A stretch of DNA of 64,000 nt from Flavobacteriales bacterium (GTDB lineage Bacteria; Bacteroidota; Bacteroidia; JANQJC01): positions 1-64,000 of the forward strand of contig JANQJC010000027.1 of the NCBI GenBank assembly GCA_028281825.1, written 5' to 3'. The notes under the pieces are model-generated. The model did not search any database. It saw only the letters and a program-made list of their open reading frames with translations, and was not told where the DNA came from. Below, one piece after another: positions 1 through 10,303 of this stretch. How positions within the stretch are numbered: position 1 is the stretch's first letter; the number at the start of each line of letters is the position of its first letter. The position numbers and the translations under genes were made by a program.

Positions 1-2
1 TA

Positions 3-3000
3 GAGTTAGATGGTAACTCAGATACTTTGAACTTCGACTGTAGCCAGGTGGGTACAAACACGGTTACTCTAACAGTAACTGATGTAAATGGTAACGTAAC
101 TACTTGTACTGCAACGATTACAGTGGAAGACACAGTAGCCCCAACAGCCATTTGTCAGGACTTGACTATCCAGTTGGATGCGAATGGACAAACCATAGTT
201 ACTGCATTGGATGTAGACAACGGTTCATTCGATAATTGTGGTATTGCAAGCATTGAATTGGATGGCAACTCAGATACTTTGAACTTCGACTGTAGCCAGG
301 TGGGTACAAACACGGTTACTCTGACAGTAACAGATGTAAATGGTAACGTAAGCACCTGTTCAGCTACTATTACAGTAGAAGATACAGTAGCGCCAACAGT
401 AATTTGTCAGGATATCGTTGTTCAGCTAGACCCTAATGGTGGTTTGGTATTGACCCCAGATATGATTGACAACGGCTCGTTTGACAATTGTGGTATCGCA
501 AGCCTTGAGTTGGATGGTAATGCTGATACTCTTGACTTTGATTGTTCAAGTACAGGTAATAATACAGTTACTCTTATTGTGACAGATGTAAACGGTAACG
601 TGCGCACCTGTTCAGCTATAATCACAGTAGAAGACACTGTGCCACCACAAGCGGTATGTCAGGATATTACAGTATACCTTGACCCTACAGGTCTGGTGAA
701 TATATCTAGTAATGACCTGGATGGCGGTTCTAACGACTCTTGTGGTATTGTTGATTACTGGGTGAACCCTAACTTATACACTTGTGCCGAAGTAGGCGTG
801 AACGTAGCTACGCTTTACGTTCAGGATGCTAATGGCAATATTGATAGTTGTTTCGCGAATGTAACTGTGATTGATACAGTTCCACCAGCTTTAACTTGTC
901 AGGATATTACGGTACAACTAGATAGTACTGGCAATGTAAGCATCACCCCTAATGATATAATTGCAAGCGCTAGCGACGCCTGCTTTATTGATACAACCTT
1001 TGTAACACCTAACAGCTTTACTTGTGCTGAAGTAGGTGTTAATACAGTTACTGTTACTGTGATAGATGCGAATGGTAATGTATCTACTTGCCAGGCAACA
1101 GTAACTGTGGAAGATAATATCAATCCAACAGCTATTTGCCAGGATATCACCGTTCAACTAGATAGTGCTGGTCAGTTTGTGCTTACTCCAGCTATGATAG
1201 ATGGCGGTAGCTTTGATAACTGTGGTATTGCTAATCTTGAGTTGGATACTAACGTTACCCAAATACAATTAGATTGTGGTAATGTGGGAGCCAACAGTTT
1301 TACACTATTTGTTACGGATGTGAATGGAAATGTAAGCACGTGTGTAGCTTCAGTGACTGTGGAAGATACAATTGCTCCAACCGCCATTTGCCAGGATTTG
1401 ACTATCCAATTGGATGCAAATGGACAAACCACTATTACAGCGGCCGAAGTGGATAACGGTTCATTTGATAACTGTGGTATTGCTTCAATACAGTTGGATG
1501 GCAACCAAGATACTTTGAACTTTGATTGCAGCCAGGTAGGTGTTAATACGGTTACTTTGACTGTAACCGATGTAAACGGAAATACTTCAACTTGTACAGC
1601 TACTATCACAGTAGTTGATACAGTTGCACCAACGGCCATTTGCCAGGATTTGACTATCCAGTTGGATGCAAATGGACAAACCATCATTACAGCGGCCGAA
1701 GTGGATAACGGTTCATTTGATAACTGTGGTATCGCTTCAATACAGTTGGATGGCAACCAAGATACCTTGGACTTTGATTGTACCAACATAGGCACTAATA
1801 CGGTTACTTTAACTGTGACTGATGTAAACGGAAATATTTCGACTTGTACAGCTACTATCACAGTAGTCGATACAGTGGCGCCAACGGCCATTTGCCAGGA
1901 TATCACTATCCAGTTGAATGCTAATGGACAAACCATAGTAACTGCACTGGACGTAGATAATGGCTCCAATGATGCTTGTGGTATTGCTTCTATTCAATTG
2001 GATGGCAACTCAGATACTTTGAACTTTGGTTGTAGTAATGTGGGTGCCAATATTGTTACCTTGACAGTAACTGATGTGAATGGCAATGTATCTACTTGTC
2101 AGGCCACTATCACTGTACAAGATACAGTCGCACCAACAGCAATATGTCAGGATATCACAGTTCAGTTAGACGCTAATGGTGATGTAGTAGTAGATGCTAC
2201 TCAAATAGACAATGGTTCATTTGACAACTGTGGTATTGCCAGCCTTGAGTTGAATGGCAATCAAAGCTCACTCAATTTTGATTGCTCGAATGTAGGAGCA
2301 AACACAGTTACGCTGATTGTAACAGACAATAATGGTAACGTAGATAGCTGTAGTGCAACAGTAACAGTGGTAGATACTATTTCTCCAACTGTGATTTGTC
2401 AGGATATCACTATCCAGCTTGACCCTAATGGTGAGTTGATATTGACACCAGATATGATTGACAATGGTTCATTCGACAACTGTGGTATCGCCAGCCTTGA
2501 GTTGGATGGTAATGCAGACTCATTGAACTTTGATTGTTCAACTACCGGAACTAATACAGTTACGCTAATTGTAACCGACGTAAATGGTAACGTGAGTACA
2601 TGCACTTCAACTGTAACTGTGGTTGATACGGTATCACCAACGGCGATTTGTCAGGACATCACCGTTCAATTGAATAGTGTAGGTGCGGCTAGTATTACTG
2701 CTGCCATGGTAGATGGTGGTTCTGCCGACTCTTGCGGTATTGCCTCGATGACGGTATCACCAAGTACCTTCAACTGTAGTAATGTAGGTGTGAACACGGT
2801 AACCCTTACAGTTACCGATATTCATGGCAATGTATCTACTTGCCAAGCTAACGTGACTATTGAGGATACAGTGCCACCAGTGCCAATTTGCCAAAACGTA
2901 ACGGTGATATTGGATGCCAATGGCAATGCTTCTATCACTCCTGGTGATGTAGACTTCGCTTCAACGGATAACTGTGGTATTGCAAGTATGTCATTGTCTC

Positions 3001-3350
3001 AAAGCAGTTTTGACTGTAGTGAGCTAGGTACCAATACGGTAACCTTGACGGTAACAGATGTGAACGGTAATTCAGCAACTTGTACTTCAACAGTAACGGT
3101 TACTGATACTATCGCGCCTCAGTTTACCTCATGTCCAAGTGATATTATTCTAGGCCCTGATAGTTCCAACTGTAGCCCATCTGTTAGCTGGGCTGTTCCA
3201 ACTGCAACCGATAACTGTGACTTTATTATCACCAGTAACTTTAACCCTGGAGACAATTTCCCTGTGGGTACAACTACTGTTAATTACATAGTGACTGACT
3301 CTGCTGGTAATGCAGATGTATGTAGCTTCACTATCACTGTATTGGCTGAT
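3..3350 (+). repeat. Tandem in-frame repeats, mostly 252 nt (84 codons), coding for HYR-like modules
   Basis: One partial and thirteen further modules can be counted. Module starts at 1371, 1623 and 1875 are exactly 252 nt apart. The modules starting at 1371 and 1623 encode proteins that differ at only about 8 of 84 positions and share long near-identical DNA stretches. Other modules are shorter by 4-5 codons (for example those near 640 and 890). This is the pattern expected from unequal crossover or gene conversion, and it may cause assembly collapse with short reads. Confidence 0.9.
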
Positions 3351-6300
3351 ACGCTTGGCTTGACCATGAGCAGCCCAACTGGCCCATGTGGATATAATTT
3401 GGGTTGCAACGGAGCAACAGATGCCACCATTACAACAGCTGTAACAGGTGGATGCTTGCCATACAATTACATTTGGAGCACTAATGATACTACTGCATCA
3501 ATTAGTGGTGTGGGTGCGGGTACTTACTTAGTAACGGTGACTGATGCTAATGGACAGCAGATTGCTGGTAGCATCACACTGACAGAGCCTGATGTATTGA
3601 CAGTAGACGATATCAGCAGCCCAACCTTCCCAGGTGGATGGAATGTAACTTGTAATGGTGCCGCTGACGGTAGCATTACCATACAACCTGATGGTGGAGC
3701 TAACTGCCAGGCGTACACTTACAACTGGAGCGGCCCGAATGGTTATACATCAACTGATGTAGCACCTGGCAACTTAGAGGCAGGTACTTACTATGTAACA
3801 GTAACTGACATCAATGGATGTACTGTACAAGATAGTATCGCATTAACTGAACCAGATGTATTAGCGGCTACGGTAACGAACGTGGTGAACGTAAGCTGTA
3901 ATGGCTTGAGTGATGCAAGTGCAACGGCTAGTGTAACGGGTGGTACAACTGCTTATCAATACTTCTGGAGTGACCCAAGTGGGCAGGCTACACAGACTGC
4001 AAATGGATTGAGCGCAGGTACTTATACTGTAACTGTGACTGATGCCAATGGTTGCTCTACAACTGCAACGGTTACAATTACAGAGCCTAATGTATTGGTG
4101 GCTAACGGTTTCGTTGCAAGTGACTACAATGGTCAGGATATTACCTGCTTTGGCTCAAGTGACGGTATGGCTTCAGTGAGTGTGTTGGGTGGAACGGGTC
4201 CGTTTACTTACAACTGGTCAACCAACAGCAGTAATGATACCATCTTCAACCTATCAGCTGGTGCTTATACAGTAACAGTAACTGATGCCAATGGTTGTAC
4301 GGCTATAGATACCGTGCAAGTGGTTGACCCTCCATTGTTGACTGCGTCAAGTAATAACGTTGTTCAGGTGAGTTGTAATGGCTTGAGTGATGGAGCCATC
4401 AGCGTTGCTCCAAACGGTGGAACAGGCCCATATACTTATTTATGGAGTACTATACCACCACAGACTACTATCGCGATTACCAACTTATCAGCAGGTACAT
4501 ATACCGTAACTATTACTGATGCTAATAGCTGTACAGTTCCATTAACGGTGAACATTACAGAACCACAAGTATTGCAGGTTGCACTTACTGACAGTGGTGA
4601 CGTGAATTGTTTTGGACAAAGTGATGGTTATCTTGATGTAACAGTAACAGGTGGCACACAGGCCTATGGCTATCAATGGAGCAATGGCCCTTCAACTGAA
4701 GATTTGGTAGGTGTAGCAGCAGGTACATATACATTAACTGTAACTGATGCCAACAATTGTACTACTAGTGCTTCCTTCACAGTAGACCAACCTTCAGGCA
4801 TGTTGATGGCAACTATTGATACAGTAGTGAATATCTCTTGCAGTGGACTAAGCAATGGTACTGCAACAGTATCAGGTGTGGGTGGTACATCACCATATAC
4901 CTATGCATGGGATGATCCCAATAGCCAGACTGGTCCAACAGCTACTAATTTGGGTGTGGGTACATACATAGTAACTGTTACAGATGCCAATAGCTGTACA
5001 GCTACCGTGAGTGTGGTAATCACCGTGCCCAACCCGATTAATATTGTGTTCACCAACCAACAGCAAGTGAGCTGCAATGGTGGTGGTGATGGTTTTGCAA
5101 CAGCAGGTGTATCTGGTGGAACGGCACCTTATACTTATAGCTGGTCAAGTAACCATACTACACAAACAGCAACGGCCTTGAATGCGGGCACTTATACAGT
5201 AACAGTGACCGATGCCAATGGTTGTTCTTCAACCAATAGCATCACCATCACCGAACCAAATGTGTTGAGCATTGATGTGTTGAGTAATACGGGCATCAGC
5301 TGTAACGGGCAAACGGGAAGCATCACAGTAGAAGCTGTGGGTGGTACTGCGCCTTATACATATAGCTGGGCTCATGGACCTACAACACCAACTGTAAACA
5401 ACCTGCCTGCAGGTAACTATACTGTAAACGTGAGGGACGCTAATAACTGTACTTCGGTATTGACCATATCGGTTACACAGCCACAGCCACTGAATGTGAA
5501 CGTAGTGAATATTGTGAACCCAACGTGTTTTGGACTTAATGATGGTTCGGCGATAGCAGCCGTGAGTGGTGGTAGCCCAAGCTATACTTATCAATGGATG
5601 CCGGGTGGTTTCAGTACGCCATCAGTAGATAGTTTATCACACGGTCAGGTTCAGGTAACTGTAACCGATGCCAACGGATGTACAGCTTCTGATACCTTCT
5701 TCTTGACCCAGCCTTCGCCAGTGGTAGTGGATGCGAGCAGTACAGGAGGCATCTGTAATGGTGGTACGGCTACTATATCAGCTACGGCTTCAGGTGGTAG
5801 TGGTGCATTTGATTACTTCTGGAATAATGGTATTGGATATACTCAATCAGCCAACGTATCACCAAATTCAACAACTACTTATGTGGTAACTGCCACTGAT
5901 GGCTGGGGTTGTATGGCTAGTGATAGCGTAACGGTTGGTTTGGGTACACAACCTGATGCAGCATTCACATTGAATAATTATTTCTCATGTGTGTATCCGG
6001 TGACTATTAACCTGAATAACAACTCAACTGGTGCGGCCAGCTATGAGTGGGATTTCGGCAATGGTATTACTTCAACAGATGCTAACCCAACGGCTACATT
6101 TGATAGCGTGGGTACTTATATAATTACTTTAATTGCTTCCAGCAACTCTGGATGCTCTGATACTACTATGCAGACGTTTGAGGTGGGTGACCAACCATCA
6201 GCTGGCTTCACGCTAAGTGCAGACTCAGGGTGTGCTCCATTATCAGTGAGCTTTAACAACCAAACGATAGATGGTGTAAGTTATGTATGGGACTTTGGCG

Positions 6301-7001
6301 ACGGTACAACTTCAAATGTTTCCAACCCAATACATACTTATGATGAGCCAGGCAACTACACCGTGAGCATGATAGCAACAGGTGGTGGCATATGTAATGA
6401 CACAGTAGTAATGACTAATGGTATTGTGGTTCACCCTACGCCTTACGCGAACTTTGCTTGGGACTTTGCCAATCCATCGGCACCAACAGGCGAAGTTGAG
6501 TTTACCAACCTATCAGAGGATGCAGTGAACTATGGCTGGTACTTTGGTGATGGCGAAAGCTCATTTGAAAGCGATCCGACGCATTTCTTTACTGAGCATG
6601 GTAACTTCACCGTTACGCTTACTTCAGCTAATGAGTTCGGTTGCTTTGATACAGCACAAGCTACTATAAGTATAGACTTCTTGAAAGGCCTGCAGGTACC
6701 CAATGCATTCATGTACAATGGGATCGGGGAAACTGGCTTGTTCTTGCCTAAGGGACGTGGCTTGGCTAACTACCAGGTGTGGATATTTGACAAGTGGGGT
6801 AACCTGCTGTGGGAGAGTAACGAAATAGAGAATGGTACACCAAGTGAAGGCTGGGACGGTACTTACAATACGTTACCAGTGCCAATGGGAGCCTATGTAT
6901 GGAAAATAGAAGCCGCCTTTGAGGACGGAACTATTTGGGAAGGCATGGAGTTTGACAATGGAAGGGTAGCTAAGACTGGCACTGTGATGGTGATATACTA
7001 G
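3..7001 (+). CDS. Giant SprB-like surface adhesin, C-terminal 2332 residues (5' partial, T9SS type B cargo)
   Basis: The reading frame is open from the left edge, so the true start lies upstream. Domain order by visible residue: HYR-like/Ig-like repeats of about 80-84 residues (about 1-1116, each with a PTAICQD-type start, a CGIAS core and a TVTDVNGN motif), the last being a canonical HYR domain; about ten SprB repeats (about 1117-1905, each with SCNG, TYxWS and AGTYTVTVTDANGC); one Ig-like domain; three PKD domains (WDFGxG cores, about 1982-2230); and a gliding-motility-associated type B T9SS sorting domain (about 2233-2332, with VPNAF, IFDKWGN and PMGAYVWKIEA). By family knowledge it is exported by the T9SS and displayed or released at the cell surface as an adhesin. 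The many DxNGN turns may bind calcium. It is followed by a hairpin terminator. Confidence 0.95.
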   Translation, partial: ELDGNSDTLNFDCSQVGTNTVTLTVTDVNGNVTTCTATITVEDTVAPTAICQDLTIQLDANGQTIVTALDVDNGSFDNCGIASIELDGNSDTLNFDCSQVGTNTVTLTVTDVNGNVSTCSATITVEDTVAPTVICQDIVVQLDPNGGLVLTPDMIDNGSFDNCGIASLELDGNADTLDFDCSSTGNNTVTLIVTDVNGNVRTCSAIITVEDTVPPQAVCQDITVYLDPTGLVNISSNDLDGGSNDSCGIVDYWVNPNLYTCAEVGVNVATLYVQDANGNIDSCFANVTVIDTVPPALTCQDITVQLDSTGNVSITPNDIIASASDACFIDTTFVTPNSFTCAEVGVNTVTVTVIDANGNVSTCQATVTVEDNINPTAICQDITVQLDSAGQFVLTPAMIDGGSFDNCGIANLELDTNVTQIQLDCGNVGANSFTLFVTDVNGNVSTCVASVTVEDTIAPTAICQDLTIQLDANGQTTITAAEVDNGSFDNCGIASIQLDGNQDTLNFDCSQVGVNTVTLTVTDVNGNTSTCTATITVVDTVAPTAICQDLTIQLDANGQTIITAAEVDNGSFDNCGIASIQLDGNQDTLDFDCTNIGTNTVTLTVTDVNGNISTCTATITVVDTVAPTAICQDITIQLNANGQTIVTALDVDNGSNDACGIASIQLDGNSDTLNFGCSNVGANIVTLTVTDVNGNVSTCQATITVQDTVAPTAICQDITVQLDANGDVVVDATQIDNGSFDNCGIASLELNGNQSSLNFDCSNVGANTVTLIVTDNNGNVDSCSATVTVVDTISPTVICQDITIQLDPNGELILTPDMIDNGSFDNCGIASLELDGNADSLNFDCSTTGTNTVTLIVTDVNGNVSTCTSTVTVVDTVSPTAICQDITVQLNSVGAASITAAMVDGGSADSCGIASMTVSPSTFNCSNVGVNTVTLTVTDIHGNVSTCQANVTIEDTVPPVPICQNVTVILDANGNASITPGDVDFASTDNCGIASMSLSQSSFDCSELGTNTVTLTVTDVNGNSATCTSTVTVTDTIAPQFTSCPSDIILGPDSSNCSPSVSWAVPTATDNCDFIITSNFNPGDNFPVGTTTVNYIVTDSAGNADVCSFTITVLADTLGLTMSSPTGPCGYNLGCNGATDATITTAVTGGCLPYNYIWSTNDTTASISGVGAGTYLVTVTDANGQQIAGSITLTEPDVLTVDDISSPTFPGGWNVTCNGAADGSITIQPDGGANCQAYTYNWSGPNGYTSTDVAPGNLEAGTYYVTVTDINGCTVQDSIALTEPDVLAATVTNVVNVSCNGLSDASATASVTGGTTAYQYFWSDPSGQATQTANGLSAGTYTVTVTDANGCSTTATVTITEPNVLVANGFVASDYNGQDITCFGSSDGMASVSVLGGTGPFTYNWSTNSSNDTIFNLSAGAYTVTVTDANGCTAIDTVQVVDPPLLTASSNNVVQVSCNGLSDGAISVAPNGGTGPYTYLWSTIPPQTTIAITNLSAGTYTVTITDANSCTVPLTVNITEPQVLQVALTDSGDVNCFGQSDGYLDVTVTGGTQAYGYQWSNGPSTEDLVGVAAGTYTLTVTDANNCTTSASFTVDQPSGMLMATIDTVVNISCSGLSNGTATVSGVGGTSPYTYAWDDPNSQTGPTATNLGVGTYIVTVTDANSCTATVSVVITVPNPINIVFTNQQQVSCNGGGDGFATAGVSGGTAPYTYSWSSNHTTQTATALNAGTYTVTVTDANGCSSTNSITITEPNVLSIDVLSNTGISCNGQTGSITVEAVGGTAPYTYSWAHGPTTPTVNNLPAGNYTVNVRDANNCTSVLTISVTQPQPLNVNVVNIVNPTCFGLNDGSAIAAVSGGSPSYTYQWMPGGFSTPSVDSLSHGQVQVTVTDANGCTASDTFFLTQPSPVVVDASSTGGICNGGTATISATASGGSGAFDYFWNNGIGYTQSANVSPNSTTTYVVTATDGWGCMASDSVTVGLGTQPDAAFTLNNYFSCVYPVTINLNNNSTGAASYEWDFGNGITSTDANPTATFDSVGTYIITLIASSNSGCSDTTMQTFEVGDQPSAGFTLSADSGCAPLSVSFNNQTIDGVSYVWDFGDGTTSNVSNPIHTYDEPGNYTVSMIATGGGICNDTVVMTNGIVVHPTPYANFAWDFANPSAPTGEVEFTNLSEDAVNYGWYFGDGESSFESDPTHFFTEHGNFTVTLTSANEFGCFDTAQATISIDFLKGLQVPNAFMYNGIGETGLFLPKGRGLANYQVWIFDKWGNLLWESNEIENGTPSEGWDGTYNTLPVPMGAYVWKIEAAFEDGTIWEGMEFDNGRVAKTGTVMVIY

Positions 7002-7020
7002 ATTTAGACAACAATAGGGT

Positions 7021-7054
7021 AAAAGGGATGTAAAGTAATTTATGTCCCTTTTTT
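7021..7054. terminator. Bidirectional hairpin terminator between the adhesin gene and rnhA
   Basis: An 8-bp perfect stem, AAAAGGGA (7021-7028) with TCCCTTTT (7045-7052), encloses a 16-nt loop and runs into a T tract on the plus strand and an A tract upstream, which reads as T on the minus strand. It lies between two convergent stop codons (7001 and 7056), so it can serve both genes. Confidence 0.7.
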
Positions 7055-7055
7055 G

Positions 7056-7520
7056 TTACCCGGGAGCGCCGTTTTCGGCTTCATAGCCAGCATCTACACG
7101 TAAATCAGCATTGTTGGCTGCGGCAACTGCCAATGTATCGCAGCGCTCATTATATGGGTTATCTGCGTGGCCTTTTACCCATTGAAAGGTTACTTTGTGT
7201 CTTGGGTAAATCCTCAGGAAGCGTTGCCACAGGTCTACATTTTTTTTGCCTTTGAAACCTTTTTTTTGCCAACCAAATACCCACCCTTTGCTCACTGCAT
7301 CTACAACATATTTTGAGTCGGAGTATATTTTCACTTCACTGTTAGGCTTTTTAAGCATCTCCAGAGCAACGATTACTGCCAAAAGCTCCATTCGGTTGTT
7401 GGTAGTATGGCGATAGCCTTGCGAGACTTCTTTAAAGTGCTTTCCAGCCATTAAAACAATGCCATAACCACCGGGGCCGGGATTACCCAATGCAGAACCG
7501 TCTGTATAGATTGTAATCAT
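7056..7520 (-). CDS. rnhA: Ribonuclease HI
   Basis: A 154-residue protein of normal length for bacterial RNase HI, which cuts the RNA strand of RNA-DNA hybrids. The catalytic set is visible: D7 (IYTDGSA), E45 (NNRMELLA), D68 (YSDSKYV) and D128 (NERCDTLA), with the helper histidine H118 (VKGHADN). The basic handle region, WQKKGFKGKKNVDLW, is present. The ATG at 7520 places D7 where the family expects it. It converges on the adhesin gene and shares its terminator. Confidence 0.97.
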   Translation of the reverse strand: MITIYTDGSALGNPGPGGYGIVLMAGKHFKEVSQGYRHTTNNRMELLAVIVALEMLKKPNSEVKIYSDSKYVVDAVSKGWVFGWQKKGFKGKKNVDLWQRFLRIYPRHKVTFQWVKGHADNPYNERCDTLAVAAANNADLRVDAGYEAENGAPG

Positions 7521-7731
7521 TGGGAGCGAATGTAAGGGATTAATTCACAAATCTCAATTATTGGAAAGAGTAGAGCTAACAAACTACAAATCATCTGATA
7601 AATAATACGGCTCATAGAATTTAGTACGATAAATATCGACAAATGGCAGCTTCAAAAACCTCATTATAGTAACTTTTCTTCCCTGTTTTGAGTTCAAGAA
7701 GGGATAGTCTAAGTCTAATGAAAGAGACAAA

Positions 7732-8328
7732 ATGAAAAGGTGGCTACTATTTTTTTGGTTGGGTGCTATACTGGCAACTATATCCTACATCTTTTGGCAT
7801 GAGGACTGGAAGTATAGTTTGCCTACACCAGTGCCTGCAGGTTATGAAGCAATAGCGCCGGGAGAAATGATAGATGTGACTAATGTAGATTGGAGAGGTG
7901 AAAAGCCCCTGTTCCTTCATTTTTTCAATCCAGATTGTCCCTGCTCAAGATTTAATATTCCGCAGGTAAGGGCATTGGTGAGAGAATATGGCGATAGGTT
8001 GGATTTTGTCATTGTGGTGCTTAGCAAAGACAAGAAGTACAAAGGGTCAGAAATCAGGGATAAGTTCAACCTTGAAGTACCTATCTACTTCGATAAAGCT
8101 ATAGCTGAATCATGCGGGGTTTATTCTACTCCACAAGCGGTAGTTATCGGCAGCGATAGCAAACTATTCTACAGAGGTAACTATAACAAAACCCGTTACT
8201 GTAGGGAAAAGACTACCAACTATGCCCAAATGGCAATTGATTCACTACTAAACCAAGGAAATACAATAACTGAACTAGCGGCGCTGAAAAGCTACGGATG
8301 CTCATTGCCAGATAAATGTGCTCAGTAG
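7732..8328 (+). CDS. Membrane-anchored thioredoxin-fold protein with a CPC motif
   Basis: A 198-residue protein with one N-terminal membrane segment (about 5-23) followed by a redoxin-like domain. The FNPDCPCSRFN segment puts cysteines at 69 and 71 (CxC, not the usual CxxC) at the start of the active-site helix, and YSTPQAVVI supplies the expected cis-proline (P134). Extra cysteines occur at 128, 157, 190 and 196. The predicted topology places the domain in the periplasm. The likely role is thiol reduction, oxidation or isomerisation of envelope proteins, but substrate and direction are unknown. The next gene starts 24 nt after it, or overlaps it if an upstream ATG is used, so the two are probably co-transcribed. 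Confidence 0.75.
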   Translation: MKRWLLFFWLGAILATISYIFWHEDWKYSLPTPVPAGYEAIAPGEMIDVTNVDWRGEKPLFLHFFNPDCPCSRFNIPQVRALVREYGDRLDFVIVVLSKDKKYKGSEIRDKFNLEVPIYFDKAIAESCGVYSTPQAVVIGSDSKLFYRGNYNKTRYCREKTTNYAQMAIDSLLNQGNTITELAALKSYGCSLPDKCAQ

Positions 8329-8351
8329 TGAATGTTCAAAAAAATAATGAA

Positions 8352-10295
8352 ATGGATGCCGCAATTGATATAAAATACCCAATGGATAGAACCATAAAGA
8401 AGGATGAGAATTACATCGATTCATATTTACTTCAAGTAAAGAGTAAATCTGACCAATTGATGAATTACTTCTTGGCCTGCTATTTCTTAGTTGGGCTTTT
8501 CTTGGCGTCATGGTACGATACATGGTTGATTGGCATTGCTGTAGGCTCATTGTCGATTTTGGCATATTATTCAGCTAAGTGGGTGTTGGCAGATTCCAAT
8601 TTGTACCAGTATGTGTTGAGTATTGTATTTGGAGTATTTATGGCACAATTCATTTATCAGATGCATGGCTTGTTTGAGATGCACTTTTTTGCCTTTATAG
8701 GTAGTGCCATACTTATCACTTACCAAAACTGGAAACTACAAATACCGCTTGCTATAGTGGTGATTGCCCATCATGCTACCTTTGGGTACTTGCAGTATAT
8801 CGGTGTTGATGGTGTTTATTTTACCCAGTTGGACTACATGGGCCTAGAGACCTTTATTTTTCATGTGACACTGGCTACTGTCATATTCTTTCTTTGTGGT
8901 TTGTGGGCATATAATTTTCAAAAATTGAGTAGTAAGCATTTAAGGCAGAGTTTTGAGATTGGGCAGCTGCAAGAGGCTAGCCAGCAAAAGGAAGCTATGA
9001 TTGAAGAGCGAAGAGTTTCAGAAAAGGCTTTGAGAGATAGTGAAAAGCGTTACCGTTCGGTGAGCGAGAATTCGATTTTGGGAATTTTCTGGGCCTCACC
9101 TGAGGGAAACTTGATTAATGTGAATGATACGTTTTGCGAAATGCTTGGATATGCAAAAGAGGAAATGTTAAATAAGCATTTTAGCGTGTTTGCTCATCCT
9201 GACGATATGCAACGAGATAGACCTTTTATAGAGAAGATAATAGAGGGGGAAATAGAAAGTTACCAAACGGAAGAGAGATTTTTGACCAAGGACGGTGAAA
9301 CCATGTGGGCAGAGCTACATCTTACTTCAGTTAGCAGCGAAGGTGAGAGGGGGTATTGGATTGCTATTGCTCAGAATATTACTTCAAGGAAGAATGCGGA
9401 AAATGAGTTGGCGACGACTTTGAAGGAACTAGAGCAAAGAGTTGAAGAAAGAACCTTGGACATTTCTATCACCAACAGGGCTTTGAGAGATGAAGTAGTG
9501 AAAAGAAGCGAGTTGAGCCGTAAGCTGGAAGAAAAGAATAAGGATATTACAGACAGTATCATGTATGCCCAGCGTTTGCAAAGGGCAATATTGCCGGATA
9601 TTAGTTCTTTTAAGCGTCACTTCAAAAAGTCATTTATAATCAACAAGCCACAAGATATAGTAGGTGGTGACTTTTACTGGCTATACAGTAGTGGCTCAAA
9701 GCTGATGGTGGCATGTGTTGATTGTACAGGTCATGGAGTGCCAGGTGCATTTATGAGCATTATTGGTATTGAGCAGTTGAATAAAATCGTCGGCTCGCAA
9801 AGCTGGAAACACCCGTCATTGGTACTTGAGTTGATGGATGCAGAGATAAACGATGCTATTGGCCTTTCAAAAAAGGATGGAGTGAAAGATGGTATGGATA
9901 TGTCATTGTGCTTAATTGACAAGGCGGAGAAAAAAATAATGTTTGCAGGAGCCATGAGCTCCATAGTGGTTGCTTCTGCGGGGCAGGTTGAGAGATATAG
10001 GGGCAGCCGCTTTGGTTTGGGTGGTTATATGGATTCAAGCAAAAAACAATTTCAGACTACAGAGATACCTTACAATGAGGGAGACATGTTATACATGTTC
10101 AGCGATGGATATCAAGACCAGTTTGGAGGTGAGAGAGGTAAAAAGTTCAAGCCCTCGCAAATGGTAGATATTTTTGACAAGATACACAAACTAACCGATG
10201 AAGAGCAAAAGGATATATTAGTGAATACCTTTGAGGATTGGAAAGGCAATAATAAGCAGACTGATGATGTATTGGTGATGGGCTTGGGCTTATAA
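8352..10295 (+). CDS. Membrane PAS sensor with SpoIIE-type serine phosphatase output
   Basis: The protein has 647 residues from the ATG at 8352; an ATG at 8316 would overlap the previous gene by 13 nt and adds 12 unremarkable residues. An N-terminal half with about six hydrophobic segments (about 30-190) is followed by a short coiled coil, a PAS/PAC domain (about 232-360, SEKRYRSVSENS to IAQNIT), a second coiled coil and a PP2C/SpoIIE phosphatase domain (about 425-647). Metal-binding motifs are intact: VGGDFYW, VDCTGHGVPGAFMS, DGMDMSLC, FSDGYQDQFGG and QTDDVLV. Such proteins dephosphorylate an anti-anti-sigma-like or other Ser/Thr phosphoprotein in response to a signal; no partner gene is adjacent. 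Confidence 0.92.
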   Translation: MDAAIDIKYPMDRTIKKDENYIDSYLLQVKSKSDQLMNYFLACYFLVGLFLASWYDTWLIGIAVGSLSILAYYSAKWVLADSNLYQYVLSIVFGVFMAQFIYQMHGLFEMHFFAFIGSAILITYQNWKLQIPLAIVVIAHHATFGYLQYIGVDGVYFTQLDYMGLETFIFHVTLATVIFFLCGLWAYNFQKLSSKHLRQSFEIGQLQEASQQKEAMIEERRVSEKALRDSEKRYRSVSENSILGIFWASPEGNLINVNDTFCEMLGYAKEEMLNKHFSVFAHPDDMQRDRPFIEKIIEGEIESYQTEERFLTKDGETMWAELHLTSVSSEGERGYWIAIAQNITSRKNAENELATTLKELEQRVEERTLDISITNRALRDEVVKRSELSRKLEEKNKDITDSIMYAQRLQRAILPDISSFKRHFKKSFIINKPQDIVGGDFYWLYSSGSKLMVACVDCTGHGVPGAFMSIIGIEQLNKIVGSQSWKHPSLVLELMDAEINDAIGLSKKDGVKDGMDMSLCLIDKAEKKIMFAGAMSSIVVASAGQVERYRGSRFGLGGYMDSSKKQFQTTEIPYNEGDMLYMFSDGYQDQFGGERGKKFKPSQMVDIFDKIHKLTDEEQKDILVNTFEDWKGNNKQTDDVLVMGLGL

Positions 10296-10303
10296 AAACA
10301 AGT

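Noticed and set aside
155-2605. Several open frames of 60-265 codons on the minus strand inside the adhesin gene
   Set aside because: They repeat with the 252-nt module, mirror the sense codons, and have no family features; they are shadows of the sense gene.
3-3350. Regularly spaced repeats resembling a repeat array such as CRISPR
   Set aside because: The unit is 252 nt, keeps frame, and encodes HYR-like domains; no short identical repeats with unique spacers are present.
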